Shown: positions 47,301-58,090 of the stretch, in pieces | Position numbering within the stretch: the first letter of the stretch is position 1 | Layout of the letters: every line of letters begins with the position of its first letter | Assembly (NCBI RefSeq): GCF_000003815.2 | Contig: NC_049993.1 | Span: forward strand, 15,033,626-15,097,625 | DNA: 64,000 bases | Direction: 5' to 3' | Source of the DNA: Branchiostoma floridae | Lineage: Eukaryota > Chordata > Leptocardii > Amphioxiformes > Branchiostomatidae | The notes under the pieces: generated by a model | Seen by the model: only the letters and a program-made list of their open reading frames with translations | What the model was told of the DNA's origin: nothing | Database searches by the model: none | Made by a program: the position numbers and the translations under genes

Positions 47301-50300
47301 GTCATGTTATGCAGATAGAACACAAAGACTTCCTGCAACGTATGATCCACTGCTCACTAAGTCACATGTTTTATCTGCATAACGTGACGTCACGATAGCT
47401 GTAGTGGATTGTTCATTTGTTCATTCATTGTGCTGTTCAGTTGAAAATTTGGGTGAGTCCAATTTTTGTGTTATGTTGGATATTACAGTCTAACTAGTCT
47501 AATAATGATTTCTACCAACACAGATGAGCTTTTAAGTTAAAACTTTAAGGCAATAGTTTGACTCACTCTCCACGTGCAGTTTGTGGTGGTCTCTGCCCCA
47601 GTGGTCAAACCAGCCTGACCAGAACTCCATCACCATCTGCGGCCGGTTGGGCTGGACATAGTGGACAGTAAGAAATTTTGAAGACATAAAAAAATAAAAT
47701 CTCTCTAAACAAGAATAAAAGGAAAATACATTGTGTCTTCAGGCTTTTTTTCACAAGTCAATTAATTGTTTGTCTAGTTCAGCAGGCATACTATAGTTGA
47801 AATTCAAGCTAAGCCAAAGATTTTCTAAGCTTATTTTGGCATAGGTATGGAGATGGATTGCAATATGCTGTATTTGTTCCCAAGCAAATGTCGGCCTTTC
47901 TAGTATTAAAAGTCTGCCTATCAGAACTTTTGTTTTAAACTTGAAATAAAACCAAGTTTGCTAATGATCATGTAATCAAACCATTTGATATTCTTCATTA
48001 AGGTATCATCTTAGATGTTTTGGAAGGATCTAAGTTATAGTGTTTCATGTTTTGGAAGGATCTAAGTTATAGTGTTTCATAAATCTGAAAAAAAAAACAA
48101 AAAAACTATGGACTTTTTAAAATCACTCCTGTCCTTGGTGCTGACTTTAAAGTTGACAAGCAATTTTGGTAGAGTGGAAATCCTAGACATAGAGCCAGAA
48201 TTATTTACTTGAGCCAAAAAGCCATTGAATATGCACTTTACATCTATGAATATGATAGTCCCAATAACGACAGAGACAGTGGGCGTCATAGACTTCCTGC
48301 AACTTATGATCCACTGCTCACTGAGTCACGTGTGGTTTTTACATGACGTAACATCACAGAAGCAGTGGATTGTTCATTCATTGACAAATACTGGAGCTGA
48401 TGAGTTAAAATTTTTGTGTTAGAAACTACAGTTCAACTTGTTCTATAATGGCTTCCACCAACACAGATGAACTTTCAAGTTATATAATGAATGAGACATG
48501 GATAAAGCTACTATCATAATTGTTTATTGTTACCTGTAGCTTCTTAAGAGCACCCAGCTGTTTCTTTGGGTTGAAGTTAAAGTTTGCAGTCATCAGCACT
48601 GTTTGGGGGAAAAACATAGAAAATTTTAGTTAAAGCAACTCAAACAATAACATAGACGTCAGTTAAGCTAGGGCCACAACAATTTAGTTCCTTTAAGTTT
48701 TTCAGGCAAAAATTGAGCAAACGGTCAAGATGAAAAAAAGAAGGCCGGAAGAACAACAAAATTGTATCTTAAGTTTATTAAAATAAAATATATCATAAAA
48801 TATACTCTTTGGTGTATAAAGCAAATCTTCTTTTTGATGAGCCTTTTAAATAATTGTATTTTTAAAGTATTTGAATCAGTTACATTAGGTGATTTTGTTT
48901 CCTTGTTACAGCAGAAACTATGCCATTTAAAATATAACCATACACTACTATCAATAATAATCATTATGATATTGAAAAATGTACAGATCACCTTTTGTGA
49001 GCATATGGCAAGCTGCAGTGCCTTTTGCGCAAGTGCGACACTGGAAAGAAGCAGTGAACTATGCCACTAGGCAAGCTATACTGAGGGGTGTGCTGCACAC
49101 ATGTGGGTGACTATCATTGGTAAAAGATTCAGAAAGCCTACAGTAAACACACATTACTTAAATTCATCAGGCAGTCTTTGCAAATCAGGCTCTAATCAGT
49201 AATGATTCCATCATTAGGATACTCTTATTTCAATTTTTGCAATTTTACTAATCTACAAATTACATGTTAAACCCAACACAGCTAATATGAAGTTTGATTC
49301 GTAGAGTACTATCATGTATAATTCGTATTTATTAAGCAGACCTGTAACTAGCCTAAATAAGCTGATCTGAAAGCAAATGTTGTGTTTCCAGATACCCTAC
49401 TAATTGTGATGACCAGGGTTCTAGCGAACATTTCTGTTCTTCTGTCTTTTGATGTAATTCTACTGCTGGGGACGGACAAAATTTTTGCCCATTCCGTCCC
49501 ATAACAGACAAAAATCGGCAGATAAAGATATTGATTATAGCAAGCATAATCTATTAGCAAAATTTGCCCCTCAAAATAAAGGAAATAGCATTTCAGAAGG
49601 CCTAGATTTCAACATTTTCCCGGGGAGCATACAATGTACCCCTGGATCCAGAAAAAGGAAAAAAATTCAGGCTGCATTTAACACTGGTGCTGACACTATC
49701 ATGCATTTCCTTTGGTGTGATTTCAAAATTGTCTATCTTTGCATGGGGGATTTCTGAGGGGTTAAGATATTCATGGTCATATTTTTTGACCTTAAAAATG
49801 TTATCAAGTACCAACTTTAGTGCATCATGTATTCGTGCTAAGCACATTATGTATATATTTGTCAAAGTACAATTTTTAGGGGCAGGTATTAAGTTTTAAA
49901 GGCACTGAAAGAACCAGCTGAGGGCAGACCTCAATGATAGAGGACTTGGACCGTTGCGGTCAGAAAGAAAAGTATGGGAGCTCAGGAAGCTTGCGATGAA
50001 CGAGGCGAAATGGAGTTGAAGAAAGACTGAATGCAGCTGCAGAGTGTCTAAGACCACTGCAGTAGCAGAACACAGTGGACAACTACTAACTTTTAAAAGT
50101 TGGCCACGTTCAGATGGACTGTTTCCATATTTCTTGGGAGTCCAAGGTAATAACCAAAAAAACAGGATATAAAAAAAATACCCACCAAAACTAGAAACCT
50201 TAAAAAAAAAACAGATGATGATAACCAGAAACACAGCATTTTTTTAAGGGGGTGGGGGGTGAAAGCATGCACTACAACTAGGCAAGCAGGCAGGACCTTC

Positions 50301-53300
50301 AGCAATCACAGAACGCATCATATCAGTTTCTTTCCTACCACCAGGGATGCGGCCTTTGTTGAAGCCCCAGTCATTGTCAGAGGTAAACAGAAGCTCACAG
50401 ACACCTCTAATTTCCATTGCCTATGCATGAAGGGAATAAATTTGATAGAAGAGGAAGAATAAAATGTTTTTGAGCCTCCACCGACTTGCCACCGCCCCAC
50501 CTGCTATGCTGAAAACTACAAGGATTTTTACATACAGTATATATTAGCATGGTTAGTACTTAAAAGTACAAAAATTCAATAGTTAATTAAAATTTGATCG
50601 ATCATTTCTCCAGTGTTGAACTTTATCAACTGATAGATTATTATGTATCATTGAAAAGGCCATAATCATTTAAATGATAATTTTTTTTATAACATCTCCG
50701 TGCATTAATTTTTATCACCCCCCCATAAAAAGGTTTTAACCATACTGTACATTGCACAAAACAGCTGTAATGTGAGCAAACATATGCAATAGATTACATG
50801 GAATTTAAAACAAAAAATAGATACCAATCAAAAATCACATTGTTCGGTATACAATACCATCATGTAAGTGTGAAGTCAACACAATACGTCCCAGCTTGCT
50901 GACCACATAGATTTTGTAATGAAGGCAATATTTAGTCAGGGAAAACTATTTTTTCTCCCTGTTGAGGGCAATAAAGAAGCTTTTCAATCTTGATATGATA
51001 ATGTAACACAATTGAATGATAAAGTTTGGATGGAGATATGATCAACCAAAAATTGACTCATTACAGATATAGTTCCTACCCCCTGGAATGCAACCCCTCT
51101 CCAATCTTTCAATCTGTCCTCCATCAGAAGTCAGTAGTAGTTCTTCGATACCTCTTTTCTGGATAGCCTAGACACACAAGCACGTATGGAAAGAAAAGAT
51201 CTGGAACATTATCAAGCTGTACATCAACTACATCTTACTCTTGCACAAAATGTGGCATCCATGGGCAGAAATACCTAGTATCCATACACTGCTGGGTCTT
51301 CTGGACTGTGTGGTAAATATTATATAACCGAATACAACAGGGGGTACTGTAAATGCAGAAATGTTCGTGGTGGTTTTATGTTCATGGTTTTTACAGTGAC
51401 AGCAAACTTAAGACCAGTCCAGAACACCTGTATGAAATGTTATTGCGGCCCAGGAATGACATTAGAAAATTATCATTTTCAGGCACTAAGATCCTACAAC
51501 AAAGATGTGTACTGCTCAAGTACAATTTTTTGAGACCCTAATTTGACAATTATTGTCAGTGTCTTCTCACCTGTTTTACTGCAGTCAGATATTTGTCATC
51601 TCTAGCGTAGGAACCGTACTCGTTCTCCACCTGCATGGCGATGATTGGCCCGCCTTCCTTGTACTGCGGAGAGGTGACAATTCAGAAATACCTGGGTTAA
51701 ATCAGAATTGCATTGATCCAACATACTTTGGCATTGCATGGTGCAATCGGTATGGTACCAGTGTTGGACCCAGACCCCAGAGGTAACGGGTCTGAAACTG
51801 CTGAGTTGTCCCAAAGTTGTACCCTTGGGAAGTGCACTTTACATGACTTTCCTCACTTCACTCAGGTAAAAAAGAGGACCTAGCTTTGATTAGGACCGTC
51901 TTTTAGATAGGACGTTAAGTGGAGGTCTGGTGTCTGAGATGACCCACACCTCGAGCACATTAAAGATCCAACCACACTTATCGAAAAAAGTATGGGTCCT
52001 TCCCAGTGTGAGTGGTTCAAAACGTACAGTCCCCAGGCCGCACCTGAGGTAATTACTGTCATATTGAGGTCTCTTGAGCAGTGGCAAATGGCAGCTCGCT
52101 CCAGACCATTGCAATTTAACTTGCCCATTTTAAGCTCCTTGCACTTCAGCCCCTTGCTGCAAGGAGAAAATTCCCACCCACGGAAAAATACATTGTCAAG
52201 CAGCTGCCAGCTTGCTGTATTTACTAAATACAGCATAGTCCTACTTCTAGTCCTAGGTAGGAGTGATTGATTAGTACTAGGAATCACAAGAGAAACGCAT
52301 TAGAAACACAGTCTCTGATAATTCCCAATGCAGAAAAAATTGATTCATTCTGTATTCTGAAAATCAAATATTAGCAACAATTTTGTAACAGTTACTGTAG
52401 TACAAGAATACATTATATACAGTGCCATGATAACCACTATACAGATATACAACATTTACAGCAGGGATCGAAATACTTTTTTTCTGTATACCTGCAACGG
52501 TGCAGGTAACATTAAAAAATTATCTGCACATGACAAAATTTACCAGCACCACTCTACATTTAGTAAGTATGATTAAGAAAATTGTTCAGGAACCATTGCT
52601 ACGTTTTCTTAAATACATTTTTTTACTATGTAGGCGGTACCAGTCAATGCAGCTAGTAACAATCCATATACACCTACACTACATCATAGTTACTTTATGT
52701 ATAAAACGCAGTACATGGACCAGTGCAGGTTAGGTGCAGGTAGACACCAGAAATACCTGCACAGCTCCAATTTTACCTGCACTAACCTGAATATGCAGGT
52801 GGTATTTCAAGCCCTGTATAGTATCGTCAAACTAAAATTAATGACATTAACGTTACCTGGAATGGTTTGACGATAGGTAAGAGGGCATCGAAGAACCGTT
52901 CCACTGCCTCCATGTAGGGTTGGTAGGTAGTGCGGACCTGCATGTTTGGGTCTCTTAGCAACCAGCTGATTGTGTACATGAAAAAAAAAAACATGAAATG
53001 AGCAAAACACTAATTTTAGGAAAATCCCATTTATTTCCTTGGTTTATGAAAACCCAAAAACCCACACACTGACAGAACATTAAACTAACCTCCATTTTTC
53101 ATGAAGGTAACAAAAAATGAATCAGTCAGAATGCTGACATGCCAGTGTGATTTGCATATAGATGACAAAGTTCCTACAGGAATTGCCAATAATTTATTCA
53201 CATTTGGATAGTTGAACCAACCTACCTTGGCAAACCCCCATAGTCCCATTCAGCACATATGTACGGCCCAGGACGAAAGATGACCCATAGACCAAGGTTT

Positions 53301-55316
53301 GCTGCTTCCCGCAGGTAGGCCCTGAAACATACAGGAAGACAGTTCTCACAAAGCTCAGTCATACAGTAGACACGAACCGGAACACTTTTCTATTGTGACT
53401 CCAATGTATGACTGAAGGATACACATGTGAAAACCAAAGGAAAACATAGCTAATATCCATGACCACTTGCTCCACCCACAGTAACACAAGGACCTGGCAG
53501 GCTGCTGTCTGCTATGCTCTCCTCCTATAGAAGTCATTGATTACCATGAAACTCATGAGAAACACATTGGAATAATTATTACAGTGTCTATTAGGCAATA
53601 AGGAAACCTTTCAGATATATATTCTCCATTTTGCAAGCATTAGGAACCCTCTAAGAAGGGAAAAAGGGAAGATACATACACACAGGAGATATCTCCTCTT
53701 CTGCTGCTTTCTCCAGTGTTTCCACTAGTTTTGACTACTATCTAGACTAAGCTTTGGAAGGGAGATCTTCCCTTACTGCAAACATTACATTTTTCTTCAT
53801 CATGGCTAAATTTCTTGATGCATATAATATGTAGGATTAAAAATTATGGGTACCAAGCAAATTTATAAGAGTTGATGCCAACAAGTAGATCAGGTATGGA
53901 AATATGTGTCCTCTTGTTATCAATGCAGGGCTTGAAATACTTTTTTCTGCATACCTGCACTGGTGCAGGTAACATTGAAAATTACCTGCACTAGACAATT
54001 TTTACATGCATCACTCTTAATTTAGGAAGTATGGATCATACTAAAACTGTTCAGGAATCATTGCTATTCTATACTTTATAGGTGGTAACAGTCAATGCAG
54101 CTAATAACAATCCACATACACCTACATCATAGGACATTTTATGTATAAAACCCAGTAAATGGACCAGTGCAGGTTAGGTGCAGGTAGACACCAGAAATAC
54201 CTGCACAGCTCCAATTTCACCTGCACTAACCTGCATATGCAGGTGGTATTTCGAGCCCTGCAATGTGACCAGCAAAGCTGGAAACTTACGCAATGTCCAG
54301 CATGCCTGTGAAGTCAAACTTGCCCTTTTCTGGCTCGTGAAGGTTCCAGCACACGTAGCTGCATCAAACAGAAACAGTAGCATTAAAAAGTTTATCTAAG
54401 ATTTAAAATGGTCTAAACCTTCTTTTTAGCATAATAGTATATGGTAATCTATAAAAATTTAATATATGAAGAAAGTACATGTACACACTTACACATAAAG
54501 TTAATATAATACACCAAGCTAATGCAATGGCATGAGGAATCACATACTGTCACTACTAAGTATGTGGTTTATAAGCAAAAGTTAAAGATTAACAGTTATA
54601 CTGTCAACAAAGGTTGCGTTGTTACGTTTCAAGAGTGTTGAGTCCGCAGGCTTTCAACTTCAGCATCCTGTCACGCCAGTATTCTCTGGGGACCCTGAAG
54701 AAAAAAAAGAAAAGAATAATGTAGCATCACACTTACCTGTTGTACTTTTACCAATTTATCTAATTTAGGGGGACTGGTCTGCATGACAGTGTGTGCACAT
54801 GTGTGTGGCAGCATTCTTATTTATTTCTGTATGTATGCAAGGAGCTTTTATCAGGAGGATAAAAGCTCCTTGATGTATGTGTGTCTGTGTCTGTACATGG
54901 ACAAAAAGGGTGTCTGTACGGTATGTATGTGTATATGTATGTGTTTTTGTATGTTTGTTTGTATGCATGTGTGCATGCAAGTGAGTGTATATATTTGTGT
55001 CTGTGTGTTTCTGACTTTCTCTGTGTGTGTGTGTGTGCATGTCTGTGTGTGTGTCGCCAAACTCAGCCAACTTTGTTTGTACCACACACATGTGTTCCAA
55101 AGCAGCATGGGTAAAGGGGTGTCAAGACTGCTATATCTTATGACTCCTTTTTATACTTGATTCGATTCACAACCAGCAATAATATATAATTAATAATATA
55201 ATGTTTTACCTGAAATAGTGGATCGCTCCGCTAAGTATCTGTACAGGTTTCCCATCCAGAGTAAAGTTCTCCCCCTCCGCGACAAGTCCGGTTCTTTCCG
55301 TTCCTTCCGTAGCCAT
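41349..55316 (-). CDS. GLB1L: Beta-galactosidase-like glycoside hydrolase (GH35, GLB1L2/3 type), 20 exons
   Basis: Exons in order: 55316-55210, 54694-54626, 54358-54290, 53321-53226, 52965-52857, 51663-51571, 51167-51080, 48598-48534, 47651-47567, 46745-46608, 46220-46128, 45713-45663, 45176-45118, 44763-44608, 44110-44039, 43564-43426, 43002-42915, 42497-42374, 41853-41737, 41447-41349; 638 aa. GH35 enzymes cleave terminal beta-galactose with retention. Seen: [16 protein letters not shown] at the start of the TIM barrel, [20 protein letters not shown], the acid/base motif VENEYGSY (Glu165), the nucleophile motif [14 protein letters not shown] (Glu241), [14 protein letters not shown], and C-terminal beta-domains including [18 protein letters not shown]. 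Both catalytic glutamates are present. The N-terminus ([10 protein letters not shown]) has no signal peptide, unlike lysosomal or secreted relatives. The family-typical YVPWN is YVCWN. Closest to GLB1L2/GLB1L3; the symbol is family-level. Starts 757 bp from WDR18, divergently. Confidence 0.95.
42103..42245. repeat. CA-rich tract
   Basis: CACACCCAC and ACACACAT repeats in the intron between exons 18 and 19 of the beta-galactosidase-like gene. Confidence 0.8.
42549..42690. mobile_element. Fragment related to the 18711-19189 element
   Basis: Begins CAGGGGTGCCTATAAGCATT, then a GCACGAACCCTGTGAGATTTG-like stretch, followed by alternating CACTATGCGAAAACG and CACAAATCACTATGCAA units, matching the repeats of the element at 18711-19189. 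Only one end is present. Confidence 0.55.
42732..42905. mobile_element. MITE, family with TACTGTAAATGCA termini (copy 2)
   Basis: Left end TACTGTAAATGCA, right end TGCATTTACAGT, interior of GTTTGCGGTGG and CCACCGCGAAC modules. Same family as 4943-5131, in the intron between exons 17 and 18 of the beta-galactosidase-like gene. Confidence 0.75.
44481..44531. repeat. Perfect 25-bp hairpin with one-base loop
   Basis: Arms 44481-44505 and 44507-44531 are exact complements (left arm starts TCAGTGTAATGTGCAAGTTT). It lies in the intron between exons 14 and 15 of the beta-galactosidase-like gene. A related CAGTGTAATGTGCA block occurs about 95 bases upstream. Function unknown. Confidence 0.85.
45345..45583 (-). 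mobile_element. tRNA-derived SINE (copy 2)
   Basis: The minus strand starts with a tRNA-like head (TGGCACAGCGGCAGC A-box region, GAGTTCGAATCC B-box) followed by CATCTTGTGCCCTTGGGAAA and a CACTTAACATGCC-type body. Same family as 6800-6943, and longer. Confidence 0.7.
47188..47507. mobile_element. 320-bp foldback element with long inverted ends
   Basis: The outer arms CATTATTGGACTAG and CTAGTCTAATAATG continue inward through TGTAATATCCAACA, GACTCACCCAAATTTT and CTGAACAGCAC in complement, then TTATGCAGATAGA. The arms cover most of the element. A partly matching copy lies at about 48260-48480 in the next intron. No ORF. Confidence 0.7.
51345..51412. mobile_element. Fragment of the TACTGTAAATGCA MITE family (copy 3)
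   Basis: Left end TACTGTAAATGCAG then AAATGTTCGTGGTGGTTTTA, as in 4943-5131; the right end is missing. Another decayed fragment lies at 9398-9452. Confidence 0.6.
51779..51990 (+). mobile_element. SINE-like body without the tRNA head (copy 4)
   Basis: Shares CCCTTGGGAA, ATGACTTTCCTCACTTCACT and CAGGTAAAAA with the other SINE copies but has no B-box head. It lies in the intron between exons 5 and 6 of the beta-galactosidase-like gene. Confidence 0.5.
52462..52816. mobile_element. MITE, CAGGGCTCGAAATAC family (copy A)
   Basis: Ends CAGGGATCGAAATAC and GTATTTCAAGCCCTG. The interior is dense in CCTGCA and TGCAGG. 355 bp, in the intron between exons 5 and 6 of the beta-galactosidase-like gene. 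Copies B and C are at 53926-54260 and 59851-60178. Confidence 0.8.
53926..54260. mobile_element. MITE, CAGGGCTCGAAATAC family (copy B)
   Basis: Ends CAGGGCTTGAAATAC and GTATTTCGAGCCCTG, flanked on both sides by CAATG (53921-53925 and 54261-54265), which may be a 5-bp target duplication. 335 bp, same orientation as copy A, in the intron between exons 3 and 4. Confidence 0.82.
54838..54872. repeat. 15-bp perfect hairpin beside a TG tract
   Basis: CAAGGAGCTTTTATC, loop AGGAG, GATAAAAGCTCCTTG. It borders a TG-rich tract (about 54873-55083) in intron 1 of the beta-galactosidase-like gene. Function unknown. Confidence 0.75.
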
Positions 55317-56072
55317 CTTGGAAATGTGACACTAAACTTTAAGTGGGCGTGCCTCCTTTGAACAAGCAGAAAAATAGGATATATTTGTTTGTATAAACAA
55401 ACTTTCTCTCTCGACTTTAACGTTCTTCTACTATTTATAACAACAAAACAGGATGCAGCTGGGCTGAATAAATTCCTTGTAAGTTTTGCTCCTACTGAGA
55501 AGATTTTGGATGTAAGAAAGGGCCGAAGTCCACATAAGTTCGTATAATAAAAGGGCAAAGTTTAGCTGCCTACCTGTGAATCATCAAAACGTGAAAAGTT
55601 AAACAGCTGGTTTTACGTCATTGGATAGTTCCATTGTCATGTCAAGGTAGTTTAGGTTTTAACATGGGTATCCCTTTAGCCTATAAATGTTCTAAAGAAG
55701 TTCATAGCAGACCTATGTTTTATGTATTTATCTTCATTCATGAAAAAATTCTCTATTATGAAATATCTGAAAAGGAACATAATATCATACTTGAGTTAAA
55801 CCCCTTTTGAACTAGTGTGATCTTCGAATGACCTCACCCAACCGCTGTCCATACCATATCTTTGTAGGGGATAAATTTTTATCGATTTAAAAATGTTTAC
55901 AAAAACTAGTGAATAGCCAAATCAAAATTGTTTTGAATATATTTATGTTTCTGTTATCTTATATCAATATATCTCTTTTTAAAGACTGAAGCATATGAGA
56001 AAAAAATGGATATCTTTGATAATAATCTCACCCCTTTTTGTGACAATGTATCCGTCTAGTAGACTTTCGAAA
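55317..56072. promoter_or_regulatory. Divergent intergenic region, candidate bidirectional promoter
   Basis: The 756 bp separating the start codons of the beta-galactosidase-like gene (-) and WDR18 (+). It must contain both 5' UTRs and promoters unless distant upstream exons exist. No TATA box or named factor site can be supported. An open frame upstream of the WDR18 ATG (55995-56072) is continuous with exon 1 but lacks family resemblance. Confidence 0.55.
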
Positions 56073-58008
56073 ATGGCTGCCCACGTGTTGGAAGCGGCGC
56101 TGACCAGCGACACCTCCGGCCAGTTGTGGAGCTCGTGTCTGTGGGACCTGCAGTCCGGCACGACTCTGGCCACGTACAAGGGGGACGGCAGCGCACCGAG
56201 AGGGCTGTGTCTGCTCGGGAACCAGTATCTACTGAGCGCCGCTAACAACAAACCGCTCATACATGTGTGGGCACTACAGAGACGGGTAAGGCCTACTAAG
56301 GGTTTAGCACTAGGTTTAGGGAGTGAAGCATGTTTTGTATTGGGCTCCCCCTGCTTTGCTCCTGATAGTGTTATGTATGGCGGTTATTGCATGTAGATGC
56401 GTGTCGTTACATACGTGTGTACATGCATGTGTCTACCTACACTGTGTGTGTGTTTGTGTGTGTGTGTGCGAGTGTGTTGTTTGTGCCTGTGTGCATGTGT
56501 GACGTGTGTGTGTGTGTGTGTTGTTTGTGTCTGTCTGTGTGTGTGTGATGTGTGTGTGTTGTTTGTGTGTGTGTTGTTTGTGTGTGTTGTGTGTTTGTGT
56601 GGATTTGGTTTGTATGTGTGTTTGGTTTGTGTGTGTGTGTGGTGTGTTGTTTGTGTTCATGTCTGTCTGTGTGTGTGTGTTTGTGGGGAGATACTGAAAG
56701 ACGGAATACCAAGTAATACCACGTAATACCACGTAATACCAGGTTAAACATCACGGAACTCAAATATTTTGTGTGCATATGTGTTCCCCACACATATAAA
56801 CCAAACATTTTGTGGTTTATGGGCTTTAAAATTATATTTTTGCCTAAGAATTCCGCTAACAAAACGCCGCGCACCGCTGCCCCGCGCGGCATGATAGCAC
56901 TGGCGGGCCGGGTCAATCAACAACACGGTTCTTCTTCTTCCGGTGTCCAACTGCCGATGAGTCGGCATTGATTGACGTAGTGTTTCAAACACTTATGTTT
57001 TATTCTTGAAAAAAAAAAAACCTTATACACGTAGCTGGAACATTCAACAACATAATTGTACCAGCGTTGTCGTCGTGTTGCATGTTGTAACTTGTAACGT
57101 TAAACCGCTGGAGATTTTGCGGCACAAGCGTGTCACTACCCTGAGACCGACCTGATAGAAATTAGAATCAAAAGCAACTAATGGGCCCGGACGTGACGAA
57201 ATGACTAAAATACAACTGTTTGAAACACTGCAAAGATAAACCAGGGCACGATGTTGCCAATATGACAAACATAAACGTGTCGCGGCTCGCCGTGTTGTTG
57301 ATGTGACCCGGCCTGCCAGCGCTATCAAATATCATGCCGCGCGGGGCAGCGGCAGTTTGCCACCGGAATTCTTAGGCAAAAAATATTATTTTTAAGCCCA
57401 TTAACTACAAAATATTTGGTTTACATATGTGGGGAACACATATGTACAGATAATATTTGAGTTCCTTGATGTTTAACCCGGTATTACGTGGTATTACTTG
57501 GTATTACTTGGTATTCCGTCTTTCAGTACTACCGGTGTTTGTGTATCTATATGTCACTATGCCTTCCTATATGTATGTATGTGTGTGTGTCTTTTACTTT
57601 AATAATTAAAGTTAATTAATACAAATTTGTATCTGTCTGTTTATGTATTAGCCTGAGTACCATCCTCCGTAGTGACCGCTGGCTTACTACTTTCGCTTGC
57701 TAACCAAAATATAATCACCATAATATTCAATTTTGAATGTGTTGTTGTGAATACAAAGCTTTGTTATTCAATAACTTTATTTTCAATTTTTAATGTTGTC
57801 CTTGCAGGACCATGTCCAGCAGCGTATGGTGTGTGGTGGCAGGGTGTCAGCCATGGCTGTATCGCCTGATGGGACCCTGGTCGTGGCCGGTATCGCTGAG
57901 AAGATCAACATTTGGCAGGTAAGGTTCCAAGCTCATGCACATGGTATAAAATCCACATTAGGGTCTCTCTCTCTCTCTTTTCTTTATCCTTCTCCCTCTC
58001 TGTGTCCA

Positions 58009-58090
<82 letters not shown>

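Noticed and set aside
55995-56072. Upstream in-frame extension of WDR18
   Set aside because: The frame is open but hydrophobic and unlike the family; the MAAHV start matches known WDR18 N-termini.
56397-56916. Cys/Val-rich plus frame and Thr/His-rich minus frames
   Set aside because: TG tract and foldback-arm translations in WDR18 intron 1.
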